Assembly: GCF_000384475.1 (NCBI RefSeq)
Contig: NZ_ARWB01000001.1
Span: forward strand, 3,599,039-3,663,038
Reading direction: 5' to 3'
DNA: 64,000 nucleotides
Source: Methylopila sp. M107
GTDB lineage: Bacteria; Pseudomonadota; Alphaproteobacteria; Rhizobiales; Methylopilaceae
Shown: positions 44,108 to 53,500 of the stretch, piece by piece
How positions within the stretch are numbered: the first letter of the stretch is position 1
Layout of the letters: every line of letters starts with the position of its first letter
Program-made: the position numbers and the translations under genes
Notes under the pieces: generated by a model
Databases searched by the model: none
Told to the model about the DNA's origin: nothing
The model's input: the letters and a program-made list of their open reading frames with translations, nothing else

Positions 44108-45103
44108 ATGGCATGGGAGGGCGTTCCTCCCCCGCCGATCCGGATTCCTCGCTTGAACGCCCACGCGCTTCCCGATCTCGACGCCCTGCGCGACGCCGGC
44201 AAGGTCGGACTCGCGCGGGCGCTGGCGCGGCTCGAACGCGCCTTCGGTCAGGACGAGGCGGCCGCGCTGCTCGACAGCGCGCATGAAAACCCGAAGGGCG
44301 AGGTGCTCGGCCTCACCGGCCCGCCCGGCGTCGGCAAGTCGACGCTGACGGGCGCGCTCGTGAGGTCGTTCCGCGCGCGCGGCGAGACGGTCGGGGTGAT
44401 CGCGGTCGATCCGTCGTCGAGCCGCTCCGGCGGCGCGCTGCTGGGCGACCGGGCGCGCATCCCGAGCGACCCCGAGGATCGCGGGATCTTCATCCGCTCC
44501 TATGCGGCGCGCGACCGGCTGGGCGGGCTCTCCGACCTCGCCTTCGGCGCCACGATCCTGATGCGCGCGCTTTACGACCGGGTGATCGTCGAGACGGTCG
44601 GCGTCGGCCAGTCCGAGGCGGACGTCGCGCTCGTCGGCGACACCATCCTGCTCGCGGTGCAGCCGGCTTCGGGCGACGCGCTCCAGTTCATCAAGGCGGG
44701 CGTGATGGAGCTGCCCGACATCGTCGTCGTCACCAAGGCCGATCTCGGCACGCCAGCGAGACGCGCGCGCCAGGACCTCGAAGGCGCGATGTCGATCACC
44801 AGCCTCGCCGATCCCGGCTGGGAGCCGCCGGTCGCGCTGGTCTCGTCGGAAAGCGGCGAGGGGCTCGATACGCTGCTGATGCACCTGAAAGCCCATTCGG
44901 AGTTCATCCGGCAGGGCGCGCGGCTGGCGCGCCGGCGGCGGGAGCAGTCCGACGCCAGGCTCGCGGCCTCGCTCAAGGGCCGCTTCGGAACGGAGGGCCT
45001 CGCAGCCGCCCGCGGGCTGATCGGGGCTGCCGAAGGCGGCCCGTTCGCGCGCGAAACCGAGGTCTCGCGCATGCTCAGAAGCCGTCTCGGGAACGCGTCG
45101 TAA
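44108..45103 (+). CDS. meaB: Methylmalonyl-CoA mutase-associated GTPase MeaB (ArgK family)
   Basis: A P-loop GTPase of about 331 residues that protects and loads the B12 cofactor of acyl-CoA mutases. Motifs: GPPGVGKSTLTGAL (about residue 72), VDPSSSRSGGALLGDRARIP, ETVGVGQSEADV, TKADL. No mutase gene is in the window. The start is uncertain: ATG 44108 or TTG 44153, with the conserved part beginning near ALPDLDALRDAGK. Confidence 0.92.
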   Translation: MAWEGVPPPPIRIPRLNAHALPDLDALRDAGKVGLARALARLERAFGQDEAAALLDSAHENPKGEVLGLTGPPGVGKSTLTGALVRSFRARGETVGVIAVDPSSSRSGGALLGDRARIPSDPEDRGIFIRSYAARDRLGGLSDLAFGATILMRALYDRVIVETVGVGQSEADVALVGDTILLAVQPASGDALQFIKAGVMELPDIVVVTKADLGTPARRARQDLEGAMSITSLADPGWEPPVALVSSESGEGLDTLLMHLKAHSEFIRQGARLARRRREQSDARLAASLKGRFGTEGLAAARGLIGAAEGGPFARETEVSRMLRSRLGNAS

Positions 45104-45226
45104 CCCTCTGTTAACGCTCGCCGTTAACCGCTCCTCAATCATAACGGACGAAAACCATAAAGGTGTTTCGGTCGGGTCGTTGCGGATTGTCGATCCGTTA
45201 ACGACCGCAGTTGGGTGCGTGGCGTC

Positions 45227-46606
45227 ATGCGTGGACGGGACCGGAACGCGCGCCGCCGCAAGGGCTGTTCCCGCGCAAAGCTCCTCGGCCTGATGATCGC
45301 CTGCGCGATCGCGCCGTTCTCGACCACCTCGATCGCCCGGCAGGACGCCTCGAGCCTGCTGCCCGACGGCGTCTCGCTGCGCGGGCCCGTCGGTCCCGGG
45401 CGCTATCTCGCGGTTGCGCCGCGCCGGCCGCTCGAACTCGCCTCGCTCGAAACCGCCGACCTGTTCGCCGGCGGCCGCGGGCCGATCGCGACGCCCGACA
45501 TGTATGACGGCGGCGCGCTCATGGTGATCGAGCTGCCGCAGGAGACGCCGCGCAGCGCCGCCAAGGCCGACCAGCCGGCCCCCTTCGTCGACCGCACGCT
45601 GAAGGCCGACAGGCTGCCGGTGCGGCCCGAGCACGCGGTCGAGCCCGTCCGGTCCGGCGTCGCCGAACTCGACGACCCGTTCGCGCAGCTCCCCGCACTC
45701 GCGACGCTGATGGGCGACGAGCTCGGCCTCGACAGCCTCGCCCCGATGGGCGCCGACCTTCTCGCGCCCGCGACCCCGCCGGACCTGCCGTCCGAGCCCG
45801 AGCTCCAAAGCTCCTCCGCCGCGACGCCGGACGACGGCGCGCCGGCCGACGCCGGCCTGACGGCGATCCCCATGCTGCCGCGCGAGGCGGGGCTGCGCCA
45901 TGACGGCTCGACCCCCTCGGTCGCAAAGCTCAACGGCGGGGTCGCGCCCGCCACCACCACGCCGCCCGCGGGCCTCGCGCTCGAACTCGCGGCGCTGCCG
46001 GTCTCCCCGCTGTCGGGCGCGCTCACCACGCCGCTCGCAAAGCCCCGCGAGCGCATGGCGCTGACGCCCTCCACCGGGCTCGACCAGGAGGGCGAGACGG
46101 TCGCGATCCGCGGCGATCTCGACGGCTCGGGCCGGATCGAGACGCGGCTCTCGCACCGCATCCTGATCCCGCAGGGCCAGCTCGCCCAGGCCGAACAGTG
46201 CCTCGCCGAGGCGATCTATTTCGAGGCTCGCGGCGAGTCCAAGGAGGGCCAGTACGCGGTCGCCCAGGTGGTGATGAACCGCACCCGCTCGGGCTACTAT
46301 CCGTCCGACGTCTGCGGCGTCGTCTACCAGAACAAGCACCGCCGCAACGCCTGCCAGTTCTCCTTCGCCTGCGACCGGATCGCCGACCGGGTGACCAACC
46401 GCCACGCCTGGACCATCGCGGTCGCGATCGCCCGCGACGTCGCGCGCGGCGGCGCGTGGCTGCCGGCGGTGGGGGACTCGACCCACTATCATGCGACCTA
46501 TGTGCGCCCGAACTGGATCCGCGACATGGTCAAGGAAGACAAGATCGGCCGCCACATCTTCTACCGCGTCCGCTGGCGCGCCCCGCTCGCCGACGTCAAC
46601 GCGTGA
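45227..46606 (+). CDS. Cell-wall hydrolase (SleB/CwlJ type)
   Basis: About 459 residues. A basic N terminus and hydrophobic segment ([19 protein letters not shown]) act as signal anchor, then about 280 residues of proline/alanine-rich low-complexity sequence, then the Hydrolase_2 domain ([51 protein letters not shown]). The catalytic Glu of the first motif is present. Probably cleaves peptidoglycan at division or in the envelope. A GTG at 45215 is an alternative start. Confidence 0.88.
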   Translation: MRGRDRNARRRKGCSRAKLLGLMIACAIAPFSTTSIARQDASSLLPDGVSLRGPVGPGRYLAVAPRRPLELASLETADLFAGGRGPIATPDMYDGGALMVIELPQETPRSAAKADQPAPFVDRTLKADRLPVRPEHAVEPVRSGVAELDDPFAQLPALATLMGDELGLDSLAPMGADLLAPATPPDLPSEPELQSSSAATPDDGAPADAGLTAIPMLPREAGLRHDGSTPSVAKLNGGVAPATTTPPAGLALELAALPVSPLSGALTTPLAKPRERMALTPSTGLDQEGETVAIRGDLDGSGRIETRLSHRILIPQGQLAQAEQCLAEAIYFEARGESKEGQYAVAQVVMNRTRSGYYPSDVCGVVYQNKHRRNACQFSFACDRIADRVTNRHAWTIAVAIARDVARGGAWLPAVGDSTHYHATYVRPNWIRDMVKEDKIGRHIFYRVRWRAPLADVNA

Positions 46607-46657
46607 GGGCTCTTGCCTTCTCCCCTCGCCGAACTTTGAAAAAGTCCGCCGCCTCCT

Positions 46658-46811
46658 GTCCCCCTCCCCCTTGCGGGGAGGGGCTAGGGGCGGGGGTGGC
46701 GCCGGATGGAGCGCCAGCGCTGAAGACGCGCTCGACGCTCGACGCTCGACGCCGAAGTCATGTTCTGAACCACCCCCACCCCTAGCCCCTCCCCGCAAGG
46801 GGGAGGGGGAC
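46658..46811. repeat. Paired palindrome, family B copy 2
   Basis: Facing cccctccccc/ggggaggggctagggg units with an unrelated spacer containing the short run cgctcgacgctcgacgctcg. It lies immediately before the second 526-bp element. Confidence 0.8.
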
Positions 46812-46842
46812 GGCCGGCGTCGCGCCCGATGCCTTCGCTCAT

Positions 46843-47369
46843 CCGGACAGCCTGCATCGTCCCGCCGCGAATTTTCGCGCGAGGGGATGAACAGGGAGGC
46901 GGGTACGCCAGGCGGCCGCATCTTAAAACTTAGAGAACCGGTCGCCCGGCGCCCCACGCACGGCGATTTTTCATCGCTCAAAGGAACCGCGCTCCGACGT
47001 CGGGCGACCCGTTGGCCCTTCGGTCTCCCAAAGGGGTCCGGACCAGTCCCGCCGCGTTACGGCCCACTGAAGGGCGGCCCCGTCATAGTGCAGGGCGGGC
47101 GGCCGCCGTTCCTTGGCGTTGTCCGGGCGCCCTTGACCTCATCGGCCAAAAGCTTCCGGCTCGCGCCGCGAAAAGCCCTCGATCGACGTCCCGGGAGGCT
47201 TCAGACCGGTGCTGAACCCGCGCAGGCGCCGCCCTCACATCCCGCGCGAACGGCCGGTCCGGACGCGCCTCCCGGCGGGAGGAGGTGAAGGGAGCGTGCG
47301 GGATGATGGGAATGATGTCAAGGACAAAATACCTAGTATCGCATTATCCAAACCCGCCGCGACGCTTCC
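46843..47369 (+). repeat. 526-bp structured dispersed element, copy 2
   Basis: Inverted copy of 1461-1986. Boundaries match to within a few bases: ccggacagcctgc at the left and cgccgcgacgct at the right, the latter ending in the conserved ATGTCAAGGACAAAATACC and CTAGTA region. By my alignment there are about nine differences over the shared 400-bp open frame, seven of them amino-acid changing. Sits between family B and family E palindrome pairs. Confidence 0.75.
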
Positions 47370-47485
47370 GTCCCCTTCTCCCGCTTAGCTGAGAGAAGGT
47401 AAGGATGAGGGGGCGTCAACCCGCTGAGCCCTGTCACGAAGTCCCCTCACCCTTACCCTCTCCCGCTCCGCGGGCGAGGGGGTCG
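47370..47485. repeat. Paired palindrome, family E copy 4 (divergent)
   Basis: ccccttctcccgcttagctg and its partner ccctctcccgctccgcgggcg face each other across a short spacer, abutting the end of the 526-bp element. Confidence 0.6.
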
Positions 47486-47496
47486 GAGACGTGGCC

Positions 47497-47640
47497 GTCC
47501 CCCTCCCCCTTGCGGGGAGGGGTTAGGGGTGGGGGTCCCTCAGGATAAAGCGCTCCGCGTCGGCGTAGAGCAGCTTCGCCCTCGGAGCCATGTTCTGAAC
47601 CACCCCCACCCCTAGCCCCTCCCCGCAAGGGGGAGGGGAA
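47497..47640. repeat. Paired palindrome, family B copy 3
   Basis: Inverted relative of 1316-1459, including a similar spacer, so the palindrome pair and its spacer were duplicated as one unit. Confidence 0.8.
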
Positions 47641-47666
47641 CGAGGCAGTGCGGAGAACGCGCCGCG

Positions 47667-47819
47667 AGCCCGCCCCCTCCACCGCCTTCGGCGGTCCCCC
47701 TCCCCCGCGCTCCGCGCAGGGGAGGATCCAGAGGCGTCGCGGGTCGTGCGCGGATCCTCCTCCATGCCAAAGGCATGGGGGAGGGGGACCATGCGGAGCA
47801 TGGGGGAGGGGGCGGGGCG
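47667..47819. repeat. Paired palindrome, family D copy 2
   Basis: gcccgccccctccaccgcct at the left and gggggagggggcggggcg at the right enclose two hairpins; similar to 1137-1290. Ends about 40 bp before the padR stop. Confidence 0.75.
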
Positions 47820-47856
47820 TAAAGCGCCCCAGGATCAGGCCTTATCCCCGTCTCGG

Positions 47857-48459
47857 CTAAAGCCCGCCAAGGTCCTTCGCGGCGCGCTCGAGGATCTCGC
47901 GCGCCTTCGCCGCCTGCTCGGCCGAGAGCCGTCCGCCGCGGAGCTTCTCGGACAGCACGCGCCGCAGATCGCCGACCGCCTCGCCGAGCGCGGCTTCGCC
48001 GAGCGCGCCGGAGGCCTCGTCGACCTGCGCGTTGATCTTGTCGAGCTCGGCGCGGTTCTCGTCGAGATAGGCGCGGCCGGCGTCGGTGATCGCGTAGAGC
48101 CGCTTGTTCCCCTGCGCCTCGGAGGTCGCGAGGTCGGCGTCCTGCATCATCTGCAGCATCGGATAGATCGAGCCGGGGCTCGGCGAATAAGCGCCCTGGA
48201 AGCGGGCCTCGAGCGCCTTGATGATGTCGTAGCCGTGGCGCGGCCCTTCCGCGAGCAGGCCGAGCACGAGGATTCTCAGCGCGCCGCCGTCGAACATGCG
48301 CGCGCCGCGGCCGCCGAAGCGTCCGCCGCCGAACGGGCCGCCGCGGTGACGGCCGAACAGGCCGCCGCGATGGCCCGGACCGCAGGCGCGGTCGCGAAAG
48401 CCGGACGACTCGAACCAGCGCCGCCCGCGATGGCCGGAATGGTCGGAATGACAGGACAT
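47857..48459 (-). CDS. PadR-family transcriptional regulator
   Basis: A 200-residue regulator. An unusual His/Gly/Arg-rich N-terminal tail (MSCHSDHSGHRGRRWF to GGRFGGRGARMFDGG, residues 1-50) precedes the winged helix (RILVLGLLAEGPRHGYDIIK, GSIYPMLQMMQDADL, YAITDAGRAYL) and a C-terminal dimer helix. The histidine-rich tail could bind metal. The ATG at 48459 is chosen because the operator lies just upstream; the frame from 48615 would run through it. Confidence 0.9.
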   Translation of the reverse strand: MSCHSDHSGHRGRRWFESSGFRDRACGPGHRGGLFGRHRGGPFGGGRFGGRGARMFDGGALRILVLGLLAEGPRHGYDIIKALEARFQGAYSPSPGSIYPMLQMMQDADLATSEAQGNKRLYAITDAGRAYLDENRAELDKINAQVDEASGALGEAALGEAVGDLRRVLSEKLRGGRLSAEQAAKAREILERAAKDLGGL

Positions 48460-48470
48460 GGAGTTTCTCT

Positions 48471-48514
48471 CAGATATGTTTCTCATGAGACATATCTGAG
48501 GAACGATATATCGT
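48471..48514 (-). promoter_or_regulatory. PadR operator candidate
   Basis: Near-perfect inverted repeat CAGATATGT-N10-ACATATCTG (48471-48498) with an inner TCTCATGAGA, followed by the perfect palindrome ACGATATATCGT (48503-48514). Both sit just upstream of padR, fitting autoregulation. Confidence 0.65.
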
Positions 48515-48609
48515 CGTGCAAGACCGCGGCGCATTTTTTTCTGCGTTCGGCGCTGCGGCTGCGCAGGTCTCAGAACCAGCGGCAAAGCATCAGGACCGAC
48601 AAACGCCGC

Positions 48610-48707
48610 CGTCATCCCGGGCTTGGCCCGGGATCCAGAAACGCGACGGTTCAGGATCGTCTGAACGCCCGCCGTTTCTGGACCCCGGCCCTCCGGCCGG
48701 GGTGACG
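48610..48707. repeat. Paired palindrome, family C copy 3
   Basis: cgtcatcccgggcttggccc hairpin, ATCCAGAAAC, spacer, GTTTCTGGA, ccccggcc hairpin, ggtgacg. Lies between divergent-end genes: padR promoter and the CHAT gene 3' end. Confidence 0.85.
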
Positions 48708-48727
48708 ATGAGCGAAACGCCGTCTCG

Positions 48728-51700
48728 TCAGTTGCCGATCAGCACGAAGGCGAGCCAGAGCGACGGGCTCTTGGCTTCCGGGATCTCGCCCGCGATCGCG
48801 GCGCGCTTGGTCGCGCGGAACGCGGCCTCGTAAGTCGCGCCAGTCGCGAGCGTCTCGTAGAAGCGTGCCATGAAGGCGGCCGCGCCGGCGTCGTCGACCG
48901 GCCAAAGCGCGAGCAGGCTGCGCTTCGCGCCCGCGGCCGCAAGCGCGGAGGGCAGGCCGCGAAGCCCCTCGATCGTGCTGCGCCCGCCCTGCGCGGTCTC
49001 GCAGGCCGAGAGCGTGACGAGTTCCGCCGATCCGAGCGGCCAGTCGATCAGTTCTGCGGCGTAGAGCATGCCGTCGTCGCTCGCACGATCAGTGGGCGTC
49101 GCGGCGTTCGAGCCCGCAAGCGTCACGCCCGCGCGCCACATCGGGTCGGACGCGGCCCCGTCGTCGGCAAGGTAGAACCCGTGGGTCGCAAGATGCACGA
49201 GCGCCTTGCCCGCGACCGCGGCGCGCAGCGCCGCTTCGCCGGGCCCTCGACGAGCGTCACTTCCGCCTTCGCGCCCTCGGCGATCGCCTTCAGCCGGTCG
49301 ACCTCGGCCTTGGTGGCGGGCAAAGGCGGGATTTCGGGACGCCCTTGCGGCTTCGGGCCGTAATCGACGCCCCCGACCGCCAGCGCCGGCCCGCGAAGCC
49401 CCGCGCCGCCCGCCTGTTTGGCCGCGAGCACGCCGCGGGCGTTGCGCAGCGTGCGGACGTCCCGCGTCTCGATCAGGTTGCGGCCCTCGCCGTCGACCAG
49501 CCCGTCGAAGGGCACGAGCAGAAGAGCGTCGTCGGGCACGACGTAAAGGCGCCCGACGCCGTCGAGCGTGCGGGCGAGCGGCTTGATCAGGCGGTCGTGC
49601 AGGTCGCGGCGCCATGTGTCGCCCGCCTCTTCGGCGGGCGCGGCCGGGACGAGCGCCGCGATCGCGTCGAGCCGGCCAAAATCCTTCACGAAGACGCGCT
49701 CGCCCGATCGCGTGACCATGGCGGCGAGGCGCGTGACGTTGGGCTCGCCGTCCTTCTCCTTCACCGAGAAGGCGACGTAGTCGACCACCGCCTCGTCCGG
49801 ACCGAGCGCCCGCGAGATCTCGGCGTAGTCGCCGCCGGTCTCCCCGGCGACCCGGCGATAGGCGCCGGCCTTGGCGGCGAGCTCCGCCTCGGACAGAGCG
49901 AGCGACTGCCGGTCGCGCTCCGCGTCCGGGCCGGGTTTTGCGCCGCGCGACGCTTCCCTCAGCGCCTTGACCTTGCGGGCGAGCTCGGCGGTCGCGGGAT
50001 TCTCGGCGTCGTCCGCGATGCGGTCGAGCAGCGCGCGCTCCGACGTCTCCGCGCTCTTCCAGTTGAGCAGCACGCGGCCGAGCAGCGGCGGGATCGGGCC
50101 CTTGCCCAAGCCGGTGATGGAGAAGCCGACGATGTCGCCGATCGAGGTTCGGGTCGCGCGGCCGACATCCTCCAGCGTTCTTGCGTCGCGCGTCGCCGCG
50201 ATCTCGCGACGTGACCAGAGGCCGAGCCGGCGCTCGAGCTCCGCATAGGCCGCGACCGCCTCCGGCCGCCGCGCCTCGCGGTCGCTTCGCGCGACATTCG
50301 TCAGCATGGCGATGGTGGTGGGATCGAGGGGGCCGAGCGCCGTCTCCGACAGTTTTAGGGCCAGCCGGTTGAGCCGGTCCGCTTCCCTCGCGTCGCCGCG
50401 CTTTTCGGCGACGCCGGAGGCGAGGTTGACGAGGCGGACGTTCTCTTCCGTCGGGGACAAGTCGGCGGGAATCGTGGCGAAGGATTTCGCCGCTTCTCCG
50501 GGGGCGTCGGCCGCCAGTTCCATGGCCGCCAGCCGGCGTCTCGCCTCGCGGGTCGCGGGGTGATTTTCGCCGAAGGATTTGGCGCGGCGGCGCACCAGCG
50601 CCTGCATCAGCGCGCGACCCTCGTCGGCGCGCTTCAGCCCGGCGAGGTCGAGAGCGAGGTTGATCTCGCTGATCTCGGTCTCGAGGTTGCCGGGCCCGAA
50701 CGCCTTGCGCCGCCAGTCGAGATTGGCGGCGTCGAGCGCCCGCGCCTCCTCGAACCGGCCGAGAGCGCGCAGCACGTCGGCCAGATTGTTGGCGAGGATC
50801 GCGGCGTCGGCGTCGAGCCCGCCGCGCGCCATGCCGCGGTCGTAGGCCTCCTTCAGCAAGCCGACGGCGGCGGCCGGCTGGCCGGCATGGCCATAGATCT
50901 TGCCGAGGCCGGCGATCGCGGTGATCGAGCGCGGATCGTCCCGCCCGACCGCCTTTTCCAGAATGTCGACCGAGCGCCGGTTCGCCGCGACCGCCTCGTC
51001 GAAGCGGCGCTGGTCGAAGCGGAGCGCCGCGACGTTGAAGTAGAGCATGCCGAGGATCGCGCTCTCGCCGTCGGGCTCGATCTCGCGGATCAGGCGCGCG
51101 AACAGCGGCTCGGCCCGCTCCGGCTGCCCCCGGTTCTGCAGGATTATCGCGGCGTCGTTCAGCATCTTGAGAACCGCCATCCGGTCGTCGCCGGGTTTCA
51201 GCCTCGCAAGCACCGCCTCCCGCGTCGCGGTCGCCGCGTCATGGCGGCCGGCGGCGTCCTGCATGATGGAAAGCGTCAGCCGCGCCGCCGCGACATTGGG
51301 ATCGCCCGGGCCGCTGCGGCGCTCGCGCAGATCGACCAGCCGGCCGCTATAGCCGATGGCCTCCTCGTCGCGGTTCAGCCGGCCGGCGGCGTCGACCGCG
51401 AGTTCGAGCGCCATGTCGGCGGTCTCGCCGCGCGCGACGAGCCTCTCGAGGTAAGGCGTTAAGGCCGCGAGCGCCGCCTTCGGGTCGCCGGCCGCCATCG
51501 CGGCGTTGGCGATCCGGAGCGCGAGCAGGTCGGCGCGATCGGAGCGCGGCGCGCTTTTCAGCGCCCTGTCGAAGATCGTGATCGCGCCGGCATAGTCGCG
51601 CGCCGCGAAGGCGCGGTCGCCGGCCGCGATCGCGGCCTCGACCCGGTCGGCCTTTTGCGCGAGGACCGGCGGCGCGACGAGAAGCGCCGCCAGCAGCGCG

Positions 51701-51750
51701 CCCGCAACCAGGCGCTGAACCACGGCGCCGGCGAAGACTGTCGGTTTCAT
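48728..51750 (-). pseudogene. Exported TPR-CHAT protease-like protein, split by a -1 frameshift
   Basis: Read across one frameshift this encodes about 1007 residues: signal peptide (QRLVAGALLAALLVAPPVLA), many TPR-like helices (about residues 30-560), a linker, and a C-terminal CHAT domain of the caspase-like clan. The catalytic His (VHLATHGFYL, near 856) and Cys (VTLSACETAQGG, near 914) both survive. The frame breaks at about 49236-49246, where VTLVEGP should continue as EAALRAAVAGKAL; one extra G in the ccggcgaag stretch would repair it. Whether the lesion is real or a sequencing error cannot be told. Probable operon with the YiiX-like gene 40 bp upstream. Confidence 0.8.
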
Positions 51751-51790
51751 GGACGCCAACCTGCCCGAGAGCGGCGATCGGCGCCAGCCG

Positions 51791-52606
51791 TCAGCCCTGG
51801 TCGCGGCGCATCGCGAGGATCTCCGGGGTCACCGGAGGCGCGGGCTCGGGGCGCGGCGTCGCGCGGCGCTCGGCCCACTCGACCTTGCGGTAGTCGAAGC
51901 CCTGGCAGAGCGTCGGCTTCACCACCTCGAAATAGGGCGAGATGTCGAAGTCGCGCGGCATGTAGAGCGAATGGTGGCGGATGTGCAGGATTTCGCGCCG
52001 CGCGCCCTCGTCCGACACCGTTTCGATGCGCGGCAGGATCGGATAGCGCACCTGGTCGAAGGCGCGCGCGATCAGCGACGAGCAGATCGCGCGGGTCGGG
52101 AGACCCGAGCCCAGCATCAGCACCCGTCGCCCCATGCTGTGCGAGATGAGCGGCAGCGGCGTGAGGTAGCGCATCAGGTCGAAGATGTTCTTGACGTCGT
52201 ATTCGTAGCCGAGCCGCAAAATGAGGTAGCGCGCGACCTGCTCGCGCTCCTTCACGTCGAGGTCGAAGGGCCGGCAGATGCGGGTCTGCTCGCCGGCGTA
52301 TTTCGACAGCGGCGCCGAGGCGCAGCCGACGCCGATCTCCATCTCGACCAGCGTGTGGCGCTCGCCGTCCGGCTCGAACACGTCGAGCATGTCGCCGACA
52401 TAGAGCACCGAATGCGACCAGATCGACGAGGTCATGCGCCGGATGACCGCCGCGACCCGCGAGCGCCCGGCGACCAGCAGCACATCGCCGATCTTGAGCG
52501 TCGCGCGCAGCGCCTCCGGGTCGCCCGGAACGAGCGGCTCGCTCCGGACGTCCTGCGTCAGGTAGCCGACGACCCGTCGACCGATCGCGTTGCCGAGCCA
52601 GTCCAT
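51791..52606 (-). CDS. YiiX/YebB-like permuted NlpC/P60 papain-fold protein
   Basis: A 271-residue protein. GDVLLVAG (40-47), SIWSHSVLYVGDM with catalytic-type His65, and the late TRAICSSLIARAF with Cys175 fit the permuted papain-like (YiiX) arrangement, where His precedes Cys. Such enzymes are predicted to cut amide or ester bonds of lipids or peptidoglycan. No signal peptide is seen. Directly upstream of the TPR-CHAT gene on the same strand. Confidence 0.75.
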   Translation of the reverse strand: MDWLGNAIGRRVVGYLTQDVRSEPLVPGDPEALRATLKIGDVLLVAGRSRVAAVIRRMTSSIWSHSVLYVGDMLDVFEPDGERHTLVEMEIGVGCASAPLSKYAGEQTRICRPFDLDVKEREQVARYLILRLGYEYDVKNIFDLMRYLTPLPLISHSMGRRVLMLGSGLPTRAICSSLIARAFDQVRYPILPRIETVSDEGARREILHIRHHSLYMPRDFDISPYFEVVKPTLCQGFDYRKVEWAERRATPRPEPAPPVTPEILAMRRDQG

Positions 52607-53082
52607 GATGACGACCCTTCGGCGAATCCCGGCGGCGGGCCGCCGGGCGCGTCCCTACAAACGCCGGACGCATGGACAAGTTGCCGCAGCGCCGATGTTC
52701 CGCGGCTTTCGGAAATCGACCGAACGGCCGCGAATTTCTCCGGCATGGTTAATGAAACCTGACCAAACGGGCCCATCGCGGAGTCGAAATCGGAACGAAC
52801 CATGAATCGGCGATTCGTCCGCGATTCGTTCTACTGGAACGAAACAGGACTCGACTCGGGACGACTCCGGCTCGACTCAGCGGATCGAGACGCGTCGGCC
52901 CAATGCTTGACGAATACCTGATCGACCGAGTCGAGCGGCCCGCCGCGTCGCTTCACGAACCGCGGCCGGTCAGCCGTGGCGGAAAAATTTTGCGGAGCGT
53001 TGAACCTGTCTCCGCGCAGCCGCGACCCATGGACATCGGGGCCGCGACGGGCGGCCTCTCAAACCTTCCAGGGGATGCCGCC
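52607..53082. other. Intergenic region with short direct repeats
   Basis: A divergent promoter gap of 476 bp. It holds a tandem pair CGATTCGT at 52811 and 52822 (11-bp period) and a run of CGACTC words at 52850-52880. I see no convincing gene in it; the open frames there lack an RBS and similarity. Confidence 0.5.
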
Positions 53083-53361
53083 GTGACCTTCTCGCTTTCG
53101 ACCGGCCGCAAGGCCCTGTCCGCCCTCGCCATCGCCGCCGTCGTCGGCGTCGCGCTCTCCCCCGCTTCCGCCGAAGCCCGCGGCCGCCACTACGGCTACG
53201 GCGCCGCGGCCCTCGCCGGCGGCCTCGTCCTCGGCGCCATCGCGGCCAACTCGGCCTACGCCCGCGACTATGACGAGCCCCGCGACTGCTGGACCGAAAA
53301 GCGCGTCCGCTACGGCGCCTATGACGAGCGCTACGTTCAACGAGTTCGGGTCTGCGACTGA
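53083..53361 (+). CDS. Small secreted Tyr/Gly/Arg protein
   Basis: A 92-residue exported protein: signal peptide (LSALAIAAVVGVALSPASAEA), RGRHYGYG, a second hydrophobic glycine/alanine helix (AAALAGGLVLGAIAAN), and a C-terminal DCWTEKRVRYGAYDERYVQR ending in VCD with two cysteines. The layout resembles the BA14K-like protein at 19688. GTG start with GGGGA 9 nt upstream. Function unknown. Confidence 0.65.
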   Translation: MTFSLSTGRKALSALAIAAVVGVALSPASAEARGRHYGYGAAALAGGLVLGAIAANSAYARDYDEPRDCWTEKRVRYGAYDERYVQRVRVCD

Positions 53362-53387
53362 TCCATCCCCGATCGCAGATCTGATCA

Positions 53388-53417
53388 GGGCGGAGCTTCC
53401 GGGGGGAGGCTCCGCCC
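53388..53417 (+). terminator. Hairpin terminator candidate
   Basis: Perfect 8-bp stem gggcggag/ctccgccc with a 14-nt loop after the small secreted protein gene. No U-run. Confidence 0.5.
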
Positions 53418-53500
53418 GCTTCCGTTCGCGCGCCGTCAACGGAACGGCTCCGCGCGCCGACCGTTCGGACCATGGGTTTCGAACAGTTCGGTCGGGCAGG

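Noticed and set aside
45111-45127. A CtrA site upstream of the cell-wall hydrolase (TTAA-N9-TTAA)
   Set aside because: The spacing is 9 rather than 7 bp; it may be chance or a different site.
43376-46981. A 1201-codon open frame opposite meaB and the cell-wall hydrolase, ending in the repeat
   Set aside because: It runs through four real genes and a repeat island on the other strand with no recognisable domain.
1316-47640. A coding fragment in the family B spacer (AKLLYADAERFILRD in one frame)
   Set aside because: Faintly recalls the start of DUF2093 proteins but is too short and interrupted in the other copy.
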